From assembly GCF_009733595.1 (NCBI RefSeq), contig NZ_WOFH01000007.1:248001-312000 (forward strand): a stretch of DNA of 64,000 bases, written 5' to 3'. Below are positions 34,670 to 43,474 of the stretch, in pieces; position 1 is the first letter of the stretch; each line of letters opens with the position of its first letter. The translations under genes and the position numbers were made by a program. The notes beneath the pieces were generated by a model. It made no database searches. It worked only from the letters and a program-made list of their open reading frames with translations, and had not been told where the DNA came from. The DNA is from Actinomadura litoris. Lineage in GTDB: Bacteria > Actinomycetota > Actinomycetes > Streptosporangiales > Streptosporangiaceae.

Positions 34670-36547
34670 TTGGGACGCGCGACACGGCGGGACAGGCTCC
34701 GCTACTGGTTCGACACCACGATGTCGAAGGGGACCCCCGCCCTCATCGGCTGGCTCGCCCTCGCCTCCGGCGCGCTCGTCCTCGTGGTCGCCACCGCCGC
34801 CGTCGTCCTCGCGCCGGCCGACAGCGGCAGGAACGGGCACTGGCCCGGGATGGTGTGGCGGAGCCTGCTGCGCACGCTCGACCCCGGCACGATGGGCGGC
34901 GACTCCGGCGGCGTCGCGTTCCTCTCGCTGATGCTGCTGTCCACGATCGGCGGGATCTTCATCGTCAGCTCGCTGATCGGCGTGATCACCACCGGTCTGG
35001 AGGCGAAGATCGGTGAGCTGCGCAAGGGCCGCTCGCGGATCGTCGAGCACGACCACACCGTCCTGCTCGGCTGGTCGGAGCAGGTGTTCACGGTCGTCGC
35101 CGAGCTGGTGGAGGCCAACCAGAGCGAGCGCCGCTCCTGCGTCGCGATCCTCGCCGACCGCGACAAGGTCGAGATGGAGGACGCGCTGCGCGCCCGCGTC
35201 GGCGAGTTCGGCCGCACCCGGATCGTGTGCCGGACGGGCAACCCGCTGAAGGTCGCCGACCTGGAGCTGGTCAGCCCCGGCACGGCGCGCTCGATCATGG
35301 TGCTGTCGCCGGAGGTCCCCGACTCCGACACCCACGTCATCAAGGTGCTGCTCTCGCTCGGCACCCGCGCCTTCGAGGACCCCAGCCCGCACGTCGTGGC
35401 GGCCGTGCACGACTCGGCGAACCTGCCCGCCGCGCGGCTGGCGGGCGGCGAGCGGACCCGCGTGATCGACGCCGACGACATCGCGATCCGGCTGATCGTC
35501 CAGTCGCACCGGCAGTCGGGCCTCTCGCAGGTCTGCACCGAGCTGCTCGACTTCGCCGGCCACGAGTTCTACATGCGCCGCGAGCCGGCGCTCGCGGGCA
35601 TGCCGTTCGGCGCCGCGCTGTCGGCCTACGACCTCGGCGTCCCGGCGGGGCTGCGGCGCGGCGACGGGACCGTGCTGCTCAACCCCCCGGGCGGCACGGT
35701 GATCCGCGCCGACGACGAGGTCATCGTGCTCGCCGAGGACGACCTGCTGATCCGGCTCGGCGGCGGCACCCCGCCGCCCGTCCGGGAGCAGGCGATCACC
35801 ACCGCGACCCCGCGCGAGCCGGAGCCGGGCCGGACGCTGCTGCTCGGCTGGAACCACCGCGCCCCGAAGATCATCGAGCTGCTGGACGACTTCGTCGCCC
35901 CCGGCTCGGAGCTGATCGTGGCGGCGCCGCGCGACGACCCGACCGGCGTCCTGCCCCCGTTCGCCAACCTCAAGGTCGGCTTCAGCCGCGCCGAGCCCAC
36001 CGACCGCCCCTCGCTGGAGGCGCTCGACGTCGGCACCTACCAGCACGTCGTCGTGCTGTCGGACGAGGGCTTCGACCGCGAGCACGCCGACGCCCGCACG
36101 CTGGTCACACTCCTGCACCTGCGCGACATGGAGGACGCGCTCGGCGACCCGTTCTCGATCGTCAGCGAGATCAACGACGACGCCAACCGGGAGGTCGCGC
36201 AGGTCACCAAGGCCGACGACTTCGTCGTCAGCGACAAGCTGATCAGCCTGATGCTGACCCAGCTGAGCGAGAACCGGCACCTGTACGACGTGTTCGCCGA
36301 CCTGCTCGACTCCGCGGGCTCGGAGATCTACCTCAAGCCCGCCGGGGACTACCTGGTGCCGGGCGCCGCCGCCGACTTCGCGACGCTGATCGAGTCGGCG
36401 CGGCGGCGCGGCGAGGTCGCGCTCGGCTACCGGCTGCACGCCCGCTTCCACGAGCCGCCCGGGTACGGCGTCGTCCTCAACCCGGACAAGACCGCCCCGC
36501 TGACGCTCGCCGCCGAGGACCGCGTGATCGTCGTCGCCGAGAACTGA
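34670..36547 (+). CDS. CASTOR/POLLUX-related putative ion channel with RCK-like domains
   Basis: About 625 residues. The N-terminus (LRYWFDTTMSKGTPALIGWLALASG) and a pore region (MVWRSLLRTLDPGTMGGDSG ... LLSTIGGIFIVSSLIGVITTGLE) resemble the CASTOR/POLLUX/DMI1 cation channels of plant nuclei and their actinobacterial homologues. Two cytoplasmic NAD-binding/RCK-like modules follow (HTVLLGWSEQVFTVVAEL; RTLLLGWNHRAPKIIELL). TTG 34670 is chosen because AGGGACGG lies directly upstream and the conserved N-terminus is retained; ATG 34722 is the fallback. It probably forms a tetrameric K+ or Ca2+ permeable channel (inference from family). Confidence 0.82.
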   Translation: MGRATRRDRLRYWFDTTMSKGTPALIGWLALASGALVLVVATAAVVLAPADSGRNGHWPGMVWRSLLRTLDPGTMGGDSGGVAFLSLMLLSTIGGIFIVSSLIGVITTGLEAKIGELRKGRSRIVEHDHTVLLGWSEQVFTVVAELVEANQSERRSCVAILADRDKVEMEDALRARVGEFGRTRIVCRTGNPLKVADLELVSPGTARSIMVLSPEVPDSDTHVIKVLLSLGTRAFEDPSPHVVAAVHDSANLPAARLAGGERTRVIDADDIAIRLIVQSHRQSGLSQVCTELLDFAGHEFYMRREPALAGMPFGAALSAYDLGVPAGLRRGDGTVLLNPPGGTVIRADDEVIVLAEDDLLIRLGGGTPPPVREQAITTATPREPEPGRTLLLGWNHRAPKIIELLDDFVAPGSELIVAAPRDDPTGVLPPFANLKVGFSRAEPTDRPSLEALDVGTYQHVVVLSDEGFDREHADARTLVTLLHLRDMEDALGDPFSIVSEINDDANREVAQVTKADDFVVSDKLISLMLTQLSENRHLYDVFADLLDSAGSEIYLKPAGDYLVPGAAADFATLIESARRRGEVALGYRLHARFHEPPGYGVVLNPDKTAPLTLAAEDRVIVVAEN

Positions 36548-36665
36548 CGGCGCGCTTCCGAAATCCGGTCGCCGATATTCCGGACCGGCCATAAACGGCC
36601 GCGCGGATAAACAATGTGCGCCGGCTCACGGTGGGCGCCCACAATGGACACGCGGGGTGATCATT

Positions 36666-36935
36666 GTGGACGAGCGGATGATGGTGCTGGGAGCACGCGT
36701 CGCGGAGATCGAGGCCCTCTACACCTGCGTTCTGGAGACCGGCGATCCGCGCGCGAGGCGGCGGCTGCTGGCCGAGCTGGCGAGGGCGGGCACCCGGCTC
36801 TCCGCCGACGCGTCGACGGGCCCCTCCGGGCGGGGCGCGGGCCCGAGCCCGCGGCTGCGCCGCCGCATTGTCCGCGCGCGGCGCACCGCCGACTGGATCA
36901 TCTCCCGCACCGACGGCCGGAGTCGCCCCAACTAA
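36666..36935 (+). CDS. Small hypothetical helical protein
   Basis: An 89-residue basic protein from GTG 36666, preceded by GGGG at eight bases; GTG 36657 would add three residues. It is mostly helical (MVLGARVAEIEALYTCVLE ... ARRRLLAELARAG, RLRRRIVRARRTADWII) and not recognised. It lies 118 bp after the channel gene and directly before the 60-bp minisatellite. There is no evidence of function. Confidence 0.55.
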   Translation: MDERMMVLGARVAEIEALYTCVLETGDPRARRRLLAELARAGTRLSADASTGPSGRGAGPSPRLRRRIVRARRTADWIISRTDGRSRPN

Positions 36936-37020
36936 GGGCCGCCCCGCGCAACCTCCTCCGGAGCGGCACCGCAGGAGCCGCGCACCCTACGAAGCCGCAC
37001 CCCGGGTGCGCCCCGCCGGC

Positions 37021-37368
37021 TGCCGCGACCCACGCGGCCACGCCGCCCGGAGCCGTGCCGTCCGGTGCGGCCCCCGTCGGGCGCCGCACCTACCCGGCTG
37101 CGCCGCCCGGAGTGGTGCCGTCCGGTGCGGTCTCTTCGCGCGTCGCGGCCCACCCGGCTGCATCGGCCGAGGCCGCGCCGTTCGGTGGTCCCCGTCGAGC
37201 GCCGCGCCTACGCGGCTGCGCCGCCCGGGATCGTGCCGTCCGGTGTGGTCCCGACGGGGGCTGCGGCCTACGCGGCAGCGCCGCCCGGGATCGTGCCGTC
37301 CGGTGTGGTCCCGACGGGGGCTGCGGCCTACGCGGCAGCGCCGCCCGGGGTCGTGCCGTGGGGTGTCG
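37021..37368. repeat. 60-bp minisatellite extending into the 3' end of the 37328 gene
   Basis: About six copies of a 60-bp unit. The units 37207-37266 and 37267-37326 differ at one position out of 60. Copies from 37021 to 37200 are degenerate, and a last partial copy runs from 37327 into the coding tail of the minus-strand gene (its final PHGTTPGGAAA residues). All frames are open on both strands because the unit is divisible by three. With 36936-37020 it fills the 392-bp gap; no other gene is supported there. Confidence 0.9.
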
Positions 37369-38380
37369 CGTCGTCCGGGACGGGTGGGAGGACGAGGTCC
37401 TGGCCGGCGCGCAGCGCGACGGCGACGCGGTCGCGGAGGGCGGTCTCGGCGCGGTGGGCGTCCTCGGCCATGCCCCGGATCTCGGCGCCCGCCATCGCGT
37501 CGCCCGCGGTCCCCGCGAGCAGGTCGCGGTAGCGGGCGTTCTGCTCGGGGAGCGCCTGGATCACCCGCGACTCGTGGTAGGCGTCGTCGGTCTCGCGGGC
37601 GCGGCGGGCGTAGCCCTCCAGCGCCTCGATCCGCTGCGTCACCGAGCGGACCGACAGCGCGAGCGCGCGGTCCTGCGGCTCCAGCAGGGCGCGGACGCTC
37701 TCCGAGAGCCGCTCGGGACGCATCGCGGCGCGTTCGCGGCGGAGCCGGGTGTGCTCGGCGAGGGCCTCCGCGATCGCCCATTCCTGCCGGGGCAGGACGA
37801 CCCGGTTGTTGACGGCGTCCAGCAGCCCGGCGCCGTGGGCCTGCGAGCCGAGGACGGCGTCGACGGCGCGCTGGGCGCGCACCAGCAGCCGCGCGGCGGG
37901 CCGGTCGAAGTCGGCGGCCAGCAGGTAGCGGCCGTGGTGGTCGCGCGCGGTGCGGGCGGCGGCGGGCTCGCGGACGTGGCGCAGCGCGCCGAGCACCCAG
38001 CCGGCGAAGCTCACCCCGGCCAGCGCGGCGGCGACCTCGGGCCATCCGAGGAGGATCAGCGCGATCTGGAGGGCGGGCGTGAGCATCATCGCGAGGACGG
38101 GCAGCCGCCCCCATCGCGCCGCGTCGCCGAGCAGTTCGTCGTGGTCGAGGGAGGCGATGAAGAACAGCCGCAGCCAGCCGCCCGGCAGGACGCCGTAGAA
38201 CAGCGCGAACGCCGGGATCCACACGAGCCGCGCGGCGGCGGTGGCGGGGCTCAGCCGCGGGCGCGGCGGCGCGGGCGCGCTCGCCGGGACGAGCCGCTCG
38301 GGCGACCCGGTGAGCAGTGCGCGGTCGGCCTCCGCGATGTCGGGATCGACGACGGGACGGGGACGGCATTCGTCGTTCAT
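37328..38380 (-). CDS. Hypothetical membrane protein
   Basis: A 350-residue protein, not recognised. Hydrophobic segments lie at about 50-75 (AARLVWIPAFALFYGVLPGG, LRLFFIAS) and 95-135 (LPVLAMMLTPALQIALILLG, VAAALAGVSFAGWVLGAL). A long helical cytoplasmic part follows (about 140-330), rich in Arg/Glu/Ala and perhaps a coiled coil. ATG 38380 has GGGGAG six bases upstream. Its last residues are encoded by the minisatellite, so the original C-terminus may have been replaced. Confidence 0.7.
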   Translation of the reverse strand: MNDECRPRPVVDPDIAEADRALLTGSPERLVPASAPAPPRPRLSPATAAARLVWIPAFALFYGVLPGGWLRLFFIASLDHDELLGDAARWGRLPVLAMMLTPALQIALILLGWPEVAAALAGVSFAGWVLGALRHVREPAAARTARDHHGRYLLAADFDRPAARLLVRAQRAVDAVLGSQAHGAGLLDAVNNRVVLPRQEWAIAEALAEHTRLRRERAAMRPERLSESVRALLEPQDRALALSVRSVTQRIEALEGYARRARETDDAYHESRVIQALPEQNARYRDLLAGTAGDAMAGAEIRGMAEDAHRAETALRDRVAVALRAGQDLVLPPVPDDATPHGTTPGGAAA

Positions 38381-38519
38381 CGGCACTCCCCACCGTGTTC
38401 CTGGGGCATTCGCCCGCGTGTTCTACCGTGCTACCACGGGTATCCGCGCACCCTCCAGATTGTCACGGGATCCGAACATTCACCGGGGCCCGTCCGGTGA
38501 TACCCGCATTCCCCCGGTC

Positions 38520-38540
38520 CATTTAGCCGCCGCCTAAATG
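38520..38540. promoter_or_regulatory. Inverted repeat upstream of the EamA gene
   Basis: CATTTAG and CTAAATG are exact complements around CCGCCGC. The site lies 38 bp before ATG 38579 in otherwise GC-rich DNA and has the look of a dimeric repressor operator. The cognate regulator is not identifiable. Confidence 0.5.
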
Positions 38541-38578
38541 ACTGCCTGGACGGACCGTTCCGGGGTGGGGTGTACGGC

Positions 38579-39421
38579 ATGACCGTCGCCCTCGCCGTGA
38601 TCCTCGCCGGAGTCCTGCACGCCATCTGGAACGCCATCGCCAAGGGCGCGGCCGACCGCTGGGCGACCTTCGCCCTGATCGGGCTCGGTCAGGCCATCGC
38701 CGTCGCGCCGCTGCTGGCTCTCGGCCTCATCCCCGACCGGGGCGCGTGGCCGTGGCTCGCGACGTCGGTCGCCGTGCACATCGTGTACATGGGACTGCTG
38801 CTGAAGTCGTACGAGCTGGGTGATTTCGGGCAGGTGTACCCGCTGGCGCGGGGCAGCGCGCCGCTCGTCGTCGCGCTGGTGGCGGCGTTCGGGCTCGGCG
38901 AGCGCCCCTCCCCCGCGCAGGCCGCGGGGATCGCCGCGGTCTGCGGCGGGCTCGCGGTGCTGGCCTTCGCCGGACGCGCCGCCGAGACGCCCCACGACCC
39001 GCGCGCGGTGGCGGCGGCGCTGCTCACCGGCGCGGCGATCGCGTCCTACACGCTGGTGGACGGCGTCGGGGTGCGCGCGGCGGGCGGGGTGCTGCCCTAC
39101 ACGGCGTGGCTGTTCGGGCTGCAGGGGCCGGTGACGGTCGCGGCCGTCATCGCGGTCCGGGGCACGAGGACGATCACCCGGCTGGACCGGCGGCAGTGGC
39201 TGACCGGCCTGGCCGGGGCGCTGATCGCGGTCACCGCGTACGGGATCGTGCTGTGGGCGCAGACGCGCGGGGCGCTGGCCTCGGTGGCGGCGCTGCGCGA
39301 GACCGGGGTGGTGTCGGGGGCGGTCATCGGCGCGGTGTTCTTCTCCGAGCGGCTCGGGCCCCGGCGGATCGCGGCGGCGTGCGTCGTCGCGACGGGCGCC
39401 GTCCTGATCACCGTGCACTAG
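38579..39421 (+). CDS. EamA-family transporter
   Basis: A 280-residue drug/metabolite transporter with ten predicted membrane segments. Typical segments are LAGVLHAIWNAIAKGAADRW in TM1, YELGDFGQVYPLARGSAPLVVAL near TM4 and ALRETGVVSGAVIGAVFFSERLGP near the end. ATG 38579 has GGTGGGG eight bases upstream. The stop is shared with the convergent monooxygenase gene through CTAG. The substrate is unknown. Confidence 0.88.
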   Translation: MTVALAVILAGVLHAIWNAIAKGAADRWATFALIGLGQAIAVAPLLALGLIPDRGAWPWLATSVAVHIVYMGLLLKSYELGDFGQVYPLARGSAPLVVALVAAFGLGERPSPAQAAGIAAVCGGLAVLAFAGRAAETPHDPRAVAAALLTGAAIASYTLVDGVGVRAAGGVLPYTAWLFGLQGPVTVAAVIAVRGTRTITRLDRRQWLTGLAGALIAVTAYGIVLWAQTRGALASVAALRETGVVSGAVIGAVFFSERLGPRRIAAACVVATGAVLITVH

Positions 39422-40962
39422 GGGCGGGCGAGGGCCCGGCGGAGGGCGGCGGCGACGGCGTCCGGCGTGGGGGCCCGCAAGGTCGCGGCGAGGTGCGCGT
39501 CGGGCCGGACGACCCAGACCTCTCCGGGGCGCAGGCCGAGGGCGGCGGCGAGCCCGCCCGACGGATCGAGGTCGGCGACCCGCAGCGCCCGCAGCGGGAC
39601 GTCGGTGATGCCGGCGGCGAGGTCGTCCTCGACGCCGGGGGTGAGCAGCAGGGTGAAGCCGTCCCGCAGCAGTTCGCGGAGGCGGCCGCCCGGCAGCGGG
39701 GCGTCCGGCACGATCACGCCGGGCGCGGGCGGGTGGACGGCGCCCTTGGGCGGGCGTCCGGTGGGCGGCCGCGCCGGGTCGGGCGTGGTCAGCGGCGACG
39801 CGGTGTACCAGAACGGCTCGGCGAACCGTCCGGAGTCGACCGCCCCGACGGCGGCGGGGTCGGCGGCGGCGCGCTCCAGCGCGCCGGCGCGGGCCGCGTG
39901 CTCCCGTTCGGTCTGCGGGGCGAGGAAGCGCATGGTCGCCGTCGTCACGTCGAGGTTCTCCAGGGCGGCGGCGCGGCGTTCGGCGTCGTAGCTGTCGAGC
40001 AGGGCGGGCGGGGCCCAGCCGCGCAGCACGAACGCGACCTTCCAGGCGGCGTTCTCCGCGTCGGGGACGCCGGAGTTCAGTCCCCGGGCGCCGAACGGCG
40101 CGTACTGGTGGGCGCAGTCCCCCGCGAGCAGGACGCGCCCGGCCCGCATCCGGTCGGCGACGCGGGAGTGGAAGGTGTAGACCGACGCCCAGACCACCTC
40201 GTACGGGCGGGAGCCGATGATCTGCCGGATGCGGCGGTCGAGCGCGGCGCCGGTCTCGGCGGCCAGTGAGAAGTCGGGCGGCACCTGCCAGTCGATCCGG
40301 TAGCAGGAGTCGGGGCACGGGTGGATGAGCACCTGGCGGCCGGGGTTCCAGGGCGGGTCGAAGTAGAAGCGGCGCTCGCGCTCGCGGCCGGGCAGGTCGG
40401 CGCGCAGGTCGACGATGAGGAACCGGTCCTCGAAGCTCTCGCCCGGCAGGCCGATGCCGAGGGACTCGCGCAGTTCGGGACGTCCGCCGGAACAGCAGAT
40501 CACATAGGGGGCGCGGACGGACGAGCCGTCCGCGCACCGCACGGTCACGCCGTCGCCGTCCTCGTCGAGGGCCGTGACCTCGCTGCCCCACCGGACCTCC
40601 ACGAGCGGCTCGGCGGCGGCGCGCTCGTCCAGCAGCCGCTCCGTGCGGGCCTGGGAGATGTTCACGCAGGGCGGCAGCGTCCCGGGGTCGTCGAACGTCC
40701 AGGAGAACAGCTCGCGGTCGCGGTGGTAGGTGCGCGCGGTCGTCCACGCGAGCCCCTCGCGGGCGATGGCGCCCGCCCCGGCCGCCGCCCAGATGTCGAG
40801 GACGTCGCCCTGCTGGCAGATCGACCGCGATCCGGCCTCCACGCGGCGCGGGCGGCGTTCGAGGACGACCGAGGGCACGCCCCACCGGGCGAGCAGCAGC
40901 GCGGCGGTCAGCCCGACCGGACCCGCGCCGACCACGGCGACGGGCGCGGCGGCGGCGCCCAT
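39418..40962 (-). CDS. Class A FAD-dependent monooxygenase (aromatic hydroxylase type)
   Basis: A 514-residue PheA/TfdB-type flavoprotein. The Rossmann GxGxxG is VVGAGPVGLTAALLLA, the DG-like region follows PYVICCSGGRPELRE, and the second FAD motif is GDCAHQYAPFGARGLNSGV followed by DAENAAWKVAFVL. The C-terminal thioredoxin-like domain (about 385-510) is retained. It hydroxylates an aromatic or polyketide-like substrate using NAD(P)H and O2. Its ATG overlaps the TGA of the metallo-beta-lactamase-fold gene (ATGA), so the two are coupled and probably act in one pathway. Confidence 0.88.
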   Translation of the reverse strand: MGAAAAPVAVVGAGPVGLTAALLLARWGVPSVVLERRPRRVEAGSRSICQQGDVLDIWAAAGAGAIAREGLAWTTARTYHRDRELFSWTFDDPGTLPPCVNISQARTERLLDERAAAEPLVEVRWGSEVTALDEDGDGVTVRCADGSSVRAPYVICCSGGRPELRESLGIGLPGESFEDRFLIVDLRADLPGRERERRFYFDPPWNPGRQVLIHPCPDSCYRIDWQVPPDFSLAAETGAALDRRIRQIIGSRPYEVVWASVYTFHSRVADRMRAGRVLLAGDCAHQYAPFGARGLNSGVPDAENAAWKVAFVLRGWAPPALLDSYDAERRAAALENLDVTTATMRFLAPQTEREHAARAGALERAAADPAAVGAVDSGRFAEPFWYTASPLTTPDPARPPTGRPPKGAVHPPAPGVIVPDAPLPGGRLRELLRDGFTLLLTPGVEDDLAAGITDVPLRALRVADLDPSGGLAAALGLRPGEVWVVRPDAHLAATLRAPTPDAVAAALRRALARP

Positions 40963-41921
40963 CAGTCCTGGAGCTCCGCCCAGACCCGCCGGTCGCGTTC
41001 GGCCGTCCAGACGCGGGGGCGCTCGACGCCGTCCAGCTCGTCCCAGAGGCGGGAGACGTCGAACGGCAGGCAGTGCTCGAAGATCGGCCAGCCGCCGTAG
41101 TCGGGCGCGAGCGCGGCGTGGACGGCGGCGAAGGCGTCCTTCAGCGTGCCGCCCCGCTCGCGGACGCGGCCGGTCTCGCGAAGCATCGTCTCCAGGAACC
41201 CGCGCGTCTGGTCGATCGCGGCGCGGGCCTCGGCGCGGCCGTGCGCGACGGCGCCGCGCCCGCCGACGAGGGTCTCGGCGCCGAACGAGGCGACGTGGTC
41301 GAGGGTGCCCGTCGCCCACTCGCGGTGGAAGGCGTCGCCGGTGTAGAGCGCGGCCTGCGTCTCGACCAGGTCGCCCGCGAACAGGACCCTGTGCTTGGGA
41401 AGCCACGCGACGATGTCGCCCTCGGTGTGGCCGCGTCCGCAGTAGGCGAGGTCGAGGTCGCCCCGGTCGCCGCCGAGGTCGATGGTCAGGGTGCTGGAGA
41501 AGGTGAGGGTCGGCCGGGTGAGCCCGGGGATGGTCTCCGGCTCGCGGAACAGCCGGGGCATTCGCCCGAACTCCGACGCCCAGTCCTGCTCGCCGCGCTC
41601 GGCGATCAGCGCGCGGGTCCGGTCGTGCGCGATGATCACCGGCGCGTGGAAGGCGCTCGCGCCGAGCGTCCGGACCGCGTGGTAGTGCGACAGCACGAGG
41701 TAGCGGATCGGCTTGTCGGTGTGGGTGCGCAGCACGGCCAGCCAGTCGCGGGCCGCGGCCGGGGTGGCGAGGGCCTCGAAGCAGACGAGGAAGTCCTCGC
41801 CCTCGACGGCGCCGATGTTCGGATCGCCCTCGGCCGTGAGCGCGTACACCCCGTCGGCCAGGACCTCCAGCGTCTGCGTCTTGTCGTCCAGGTCGGCGGA
41901 CGACGCGAACGGTCTGGGCAT
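40962..41921 (-). CDS. Metallo-beta-lactamase-fold hydrolase with incomplete metal motif
   Basis: A 319-residue MBL-fold protein. The first metal motif normally reads HxHxDH but is HYHAVR here (LVLSHYHAVRTLGAS). The second-shell motifs remain: GRGHTEGDIVAWLP supplies a His, and VLFAGDLVE an Asp. It may bind a single metal or have changed chemistry. Relatives with similar motifs act next to oxygenases in aromatic degradation. It is the upstream partner of the coupled monooxygenase gene. The 224-bp upstream gap contains an AT-rich segment (about 42003-42052) suitable for a promoter. Confidence 0.82.
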   Translation of the reverse strand: MPRPFASSADLDDKTQTLEVLADGVYALTAEGDPNIGAVEGEDFLVCFEALATPAAARDWLAVLRTHTDKPIRYLVLSHYHAVRTLGASAFHAPVIIAHDRTRALIAERGEQDWASEFGRMPRLFREPETIPGLTRPTLTFSSTLTIDLGGDRGDLDLAYCGRGHTEGDIVAWLPKHRVLFAGDLVETQAALYTGDAFHREWATGTLDHVASFGAETLVGGRGAVAHGRAEARAAIDQTRGFLETMLRETGRVRERGGTLKDAFAAVHAALAPDYGGWPIFEHCLPFDVSRLWDELDGVERPRVWTAERDRRVWAELQD

Positions 41922-42145
41922 GCTCGGCCCCCTCGCACTCGTGGCCGCCCCGGGTCGGCCCCGGGAGCGGGCCGTTCACGCGCGTGGTCGGCTTCCACGC
42001 GATCACATTTCACGCGCAGGTTTACATTCCACACCGGTGCGGTGCATAACCATCCCGATCACGATCAGCCCGGCGGCCGTTCCCGGCGGGGCGGACCGGG
42101 TAGAAAGATCGCTAACCGGATGCGGGCGAGCGGGGGGAGGCACGC

Positions 42146-43474
42146 GTGGGCGCCGTCCTCGGGCTGGTGGCCGTCCTCGTGCTGACGGTGGCGACCGGCT
42201 ACTTCGTGGCGCAGGAGTTCGCGTTCGTCACCGCCGACCGGCCGCTGCTCGACCAGCGCGCCGCCGAGGGCGACCGCGCGGCGGCGCGGGCGGTGCGGGT
42301 GATGGAGCGGTTGTCGTTCATGCTGTCGGGCGCGCAGCTCGGGATCACGGTGACGGCCCTGGTGGTCGGGTTCATCGCCAAGCCTGCGCTCGCCGACCTG
42401 ATCGGCCCGGCGCTGCGGGCGGCGGGCGTGCCGGCGGGCGCGTCGGGCGGCGTGGCGGTGGCGCTGGGGTTCGCGCTGGCCACGATCGTGCAGATGGTGC
42501 TGGGCGAGCTGTTCCCGAAGAACCTGGCGCTCGCGCGGGCGGAGCCGCTGGCGCGGGCGCTCGCCGCGTCCACGCTGGTCTACCTGGCGGTGGCGGCGCC
42601 GCTGATCCGGTTCTTCGACGCGTCGGCGAACCGGCTCGTCCGGGCCGCCGGGATCGAGCCGGTGGAGGAGCTGCACCACGGCGCGACGCTGGAGGAGCTC
42701 GGGCACATCATCGGCGAGTCGGGCGAGCAGCTCGGCGAGGGGCACGCCGACCTCCTCGAACGCGCGCTGGCCTTCTCCGACCGCGACGCCGAGGAGGTGA
42801 TGGTGCCGCGCGTCGACGTGGTGACGGTGCCGGCGTCCGCGCGGGCGGCCGAGCTGACCGACGTCATCACGGCGGGCGGGCACTCGCGCTACCCGGTCCT
42901 CGGCGAGCGGGTGGACGACGTCGTCGGCGTCGTCGGCCTGGACGAGCTGGTCAGGCTGGACCCGGGCGAGGCGGAGAGCGTCCCGGTCGGCGCGATCGCG
43001 CGCCCGCCGCTGCTGGTGCCCTCCTCGCTGCCGCTGCCGGACGTGGTGTCGCGGCTGCGGGACGCGGCGGTGCCGCTGGCCTGCGTGGTCGACGAGTACG
43101 GCGGCTTCGCCGGGATCGTCACCTGGGAGGACGTCGCGGAGGAGCTGGTCGGGGAGATCGCCGACGAGCACGACGCCGAGGAGGACCTCGCGGTCCGGCG
43201 CGGCGAGTGGTGGACGACCGACGCGGGCCTGCGGGTCGACGAGGTCGCGCACGAGACCGGCGTCGCGCTGCCCGAGGGCGACTACGAGACCGTCGCGGGC
43301 CTGCTGCACCAGCGGCTCGGCCGGGTCGCCATGCCCGGCGACGTCGTCACCGTCGAGCTGGAGCCCGCCCGGCTGGACGAGCCGCCGCGCGCCGCCGTCG
43401 TGGAGGTGCTGACGATCCGCCGCCACGTCCCGGAACTGATCCGCATCCGCACCGTGGAGGGGGAGCGGGAGTGA
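42146..43474 (+). CDS. CNNM/CorC-family transporter (DUF21 + CBS + CorC_HlyC)
   Basis: A 442-residue membrane protein. The DUF21/CNNM domain (about 1-190; YFVAQEFAFVTADR, LSGAQLGITVTALVVGF, VQMVLGELFPKNLAL) is followed by paired CBS domains (MVPRVDVVTVPA ... YPVLGERVDDVVGVVGL; LACVVDEYGGFAGIVTWEDV) and a CorC_HlyC domain (VDEVAHETGVALPEGDYETVAG). These proteins move Mg2+ or Co2+ or regulate their export. GTG 42146 follows GGGAGG. The next gene overlaps by GTGA. Confidence 0.9.
   Translation: MGAVLGLVAVLVLTVATGYFVAQEFAFVTADRPLLDQRAAEGDRAAARAVRVMERLSFMLSGAQLGITVTALVVGFIAKPALADLIGPALRAAGVPAGASGGVAVALGFALATIVQMVLGELFPKNLALARAEPLARALAASTLVYLAVAAPLIRFFDASANRLVRAAGIEPVEELHHGATLEELGHIIGESGEQLGEGHADLLERALAFSDRDAEEVMVPRVDVVTVPASARAAELTDVITAGGHSRYPVLGERVDDVVGVVGLDELVRLDPGEAESVPVGAIARPPLLVPSSLPLPDVVSRLRDAAVPLACVVDEYGGFAGIVTWEDVAEELVGEIADEHDAEEDLAVRRGEWWTTDAGLRVDEVAHETGVALPEGDYETVAGLLHQRLGRVAMPGDVVTVELEPARLDEPPRAAVVEVLTIRRHVPELIRIRTVEGERE

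Noticed and set aside
36868-37812. Plus-strand Arg/Pro/Ala-rich frames through the 60-bp array
   Set aside because: Repeat-driven open frames antisense to the 37328 gene, which has membrane segments and a good ribosome site.
41713-43470. Upstream extension of the second CNNM gene frame
   Set aside because: The extension is low-complexity Arg/Gly sequence antisense to or out of frame with real genes; the GTG at 43471 overlaps the preceding stop and gives the correct N-terminus.
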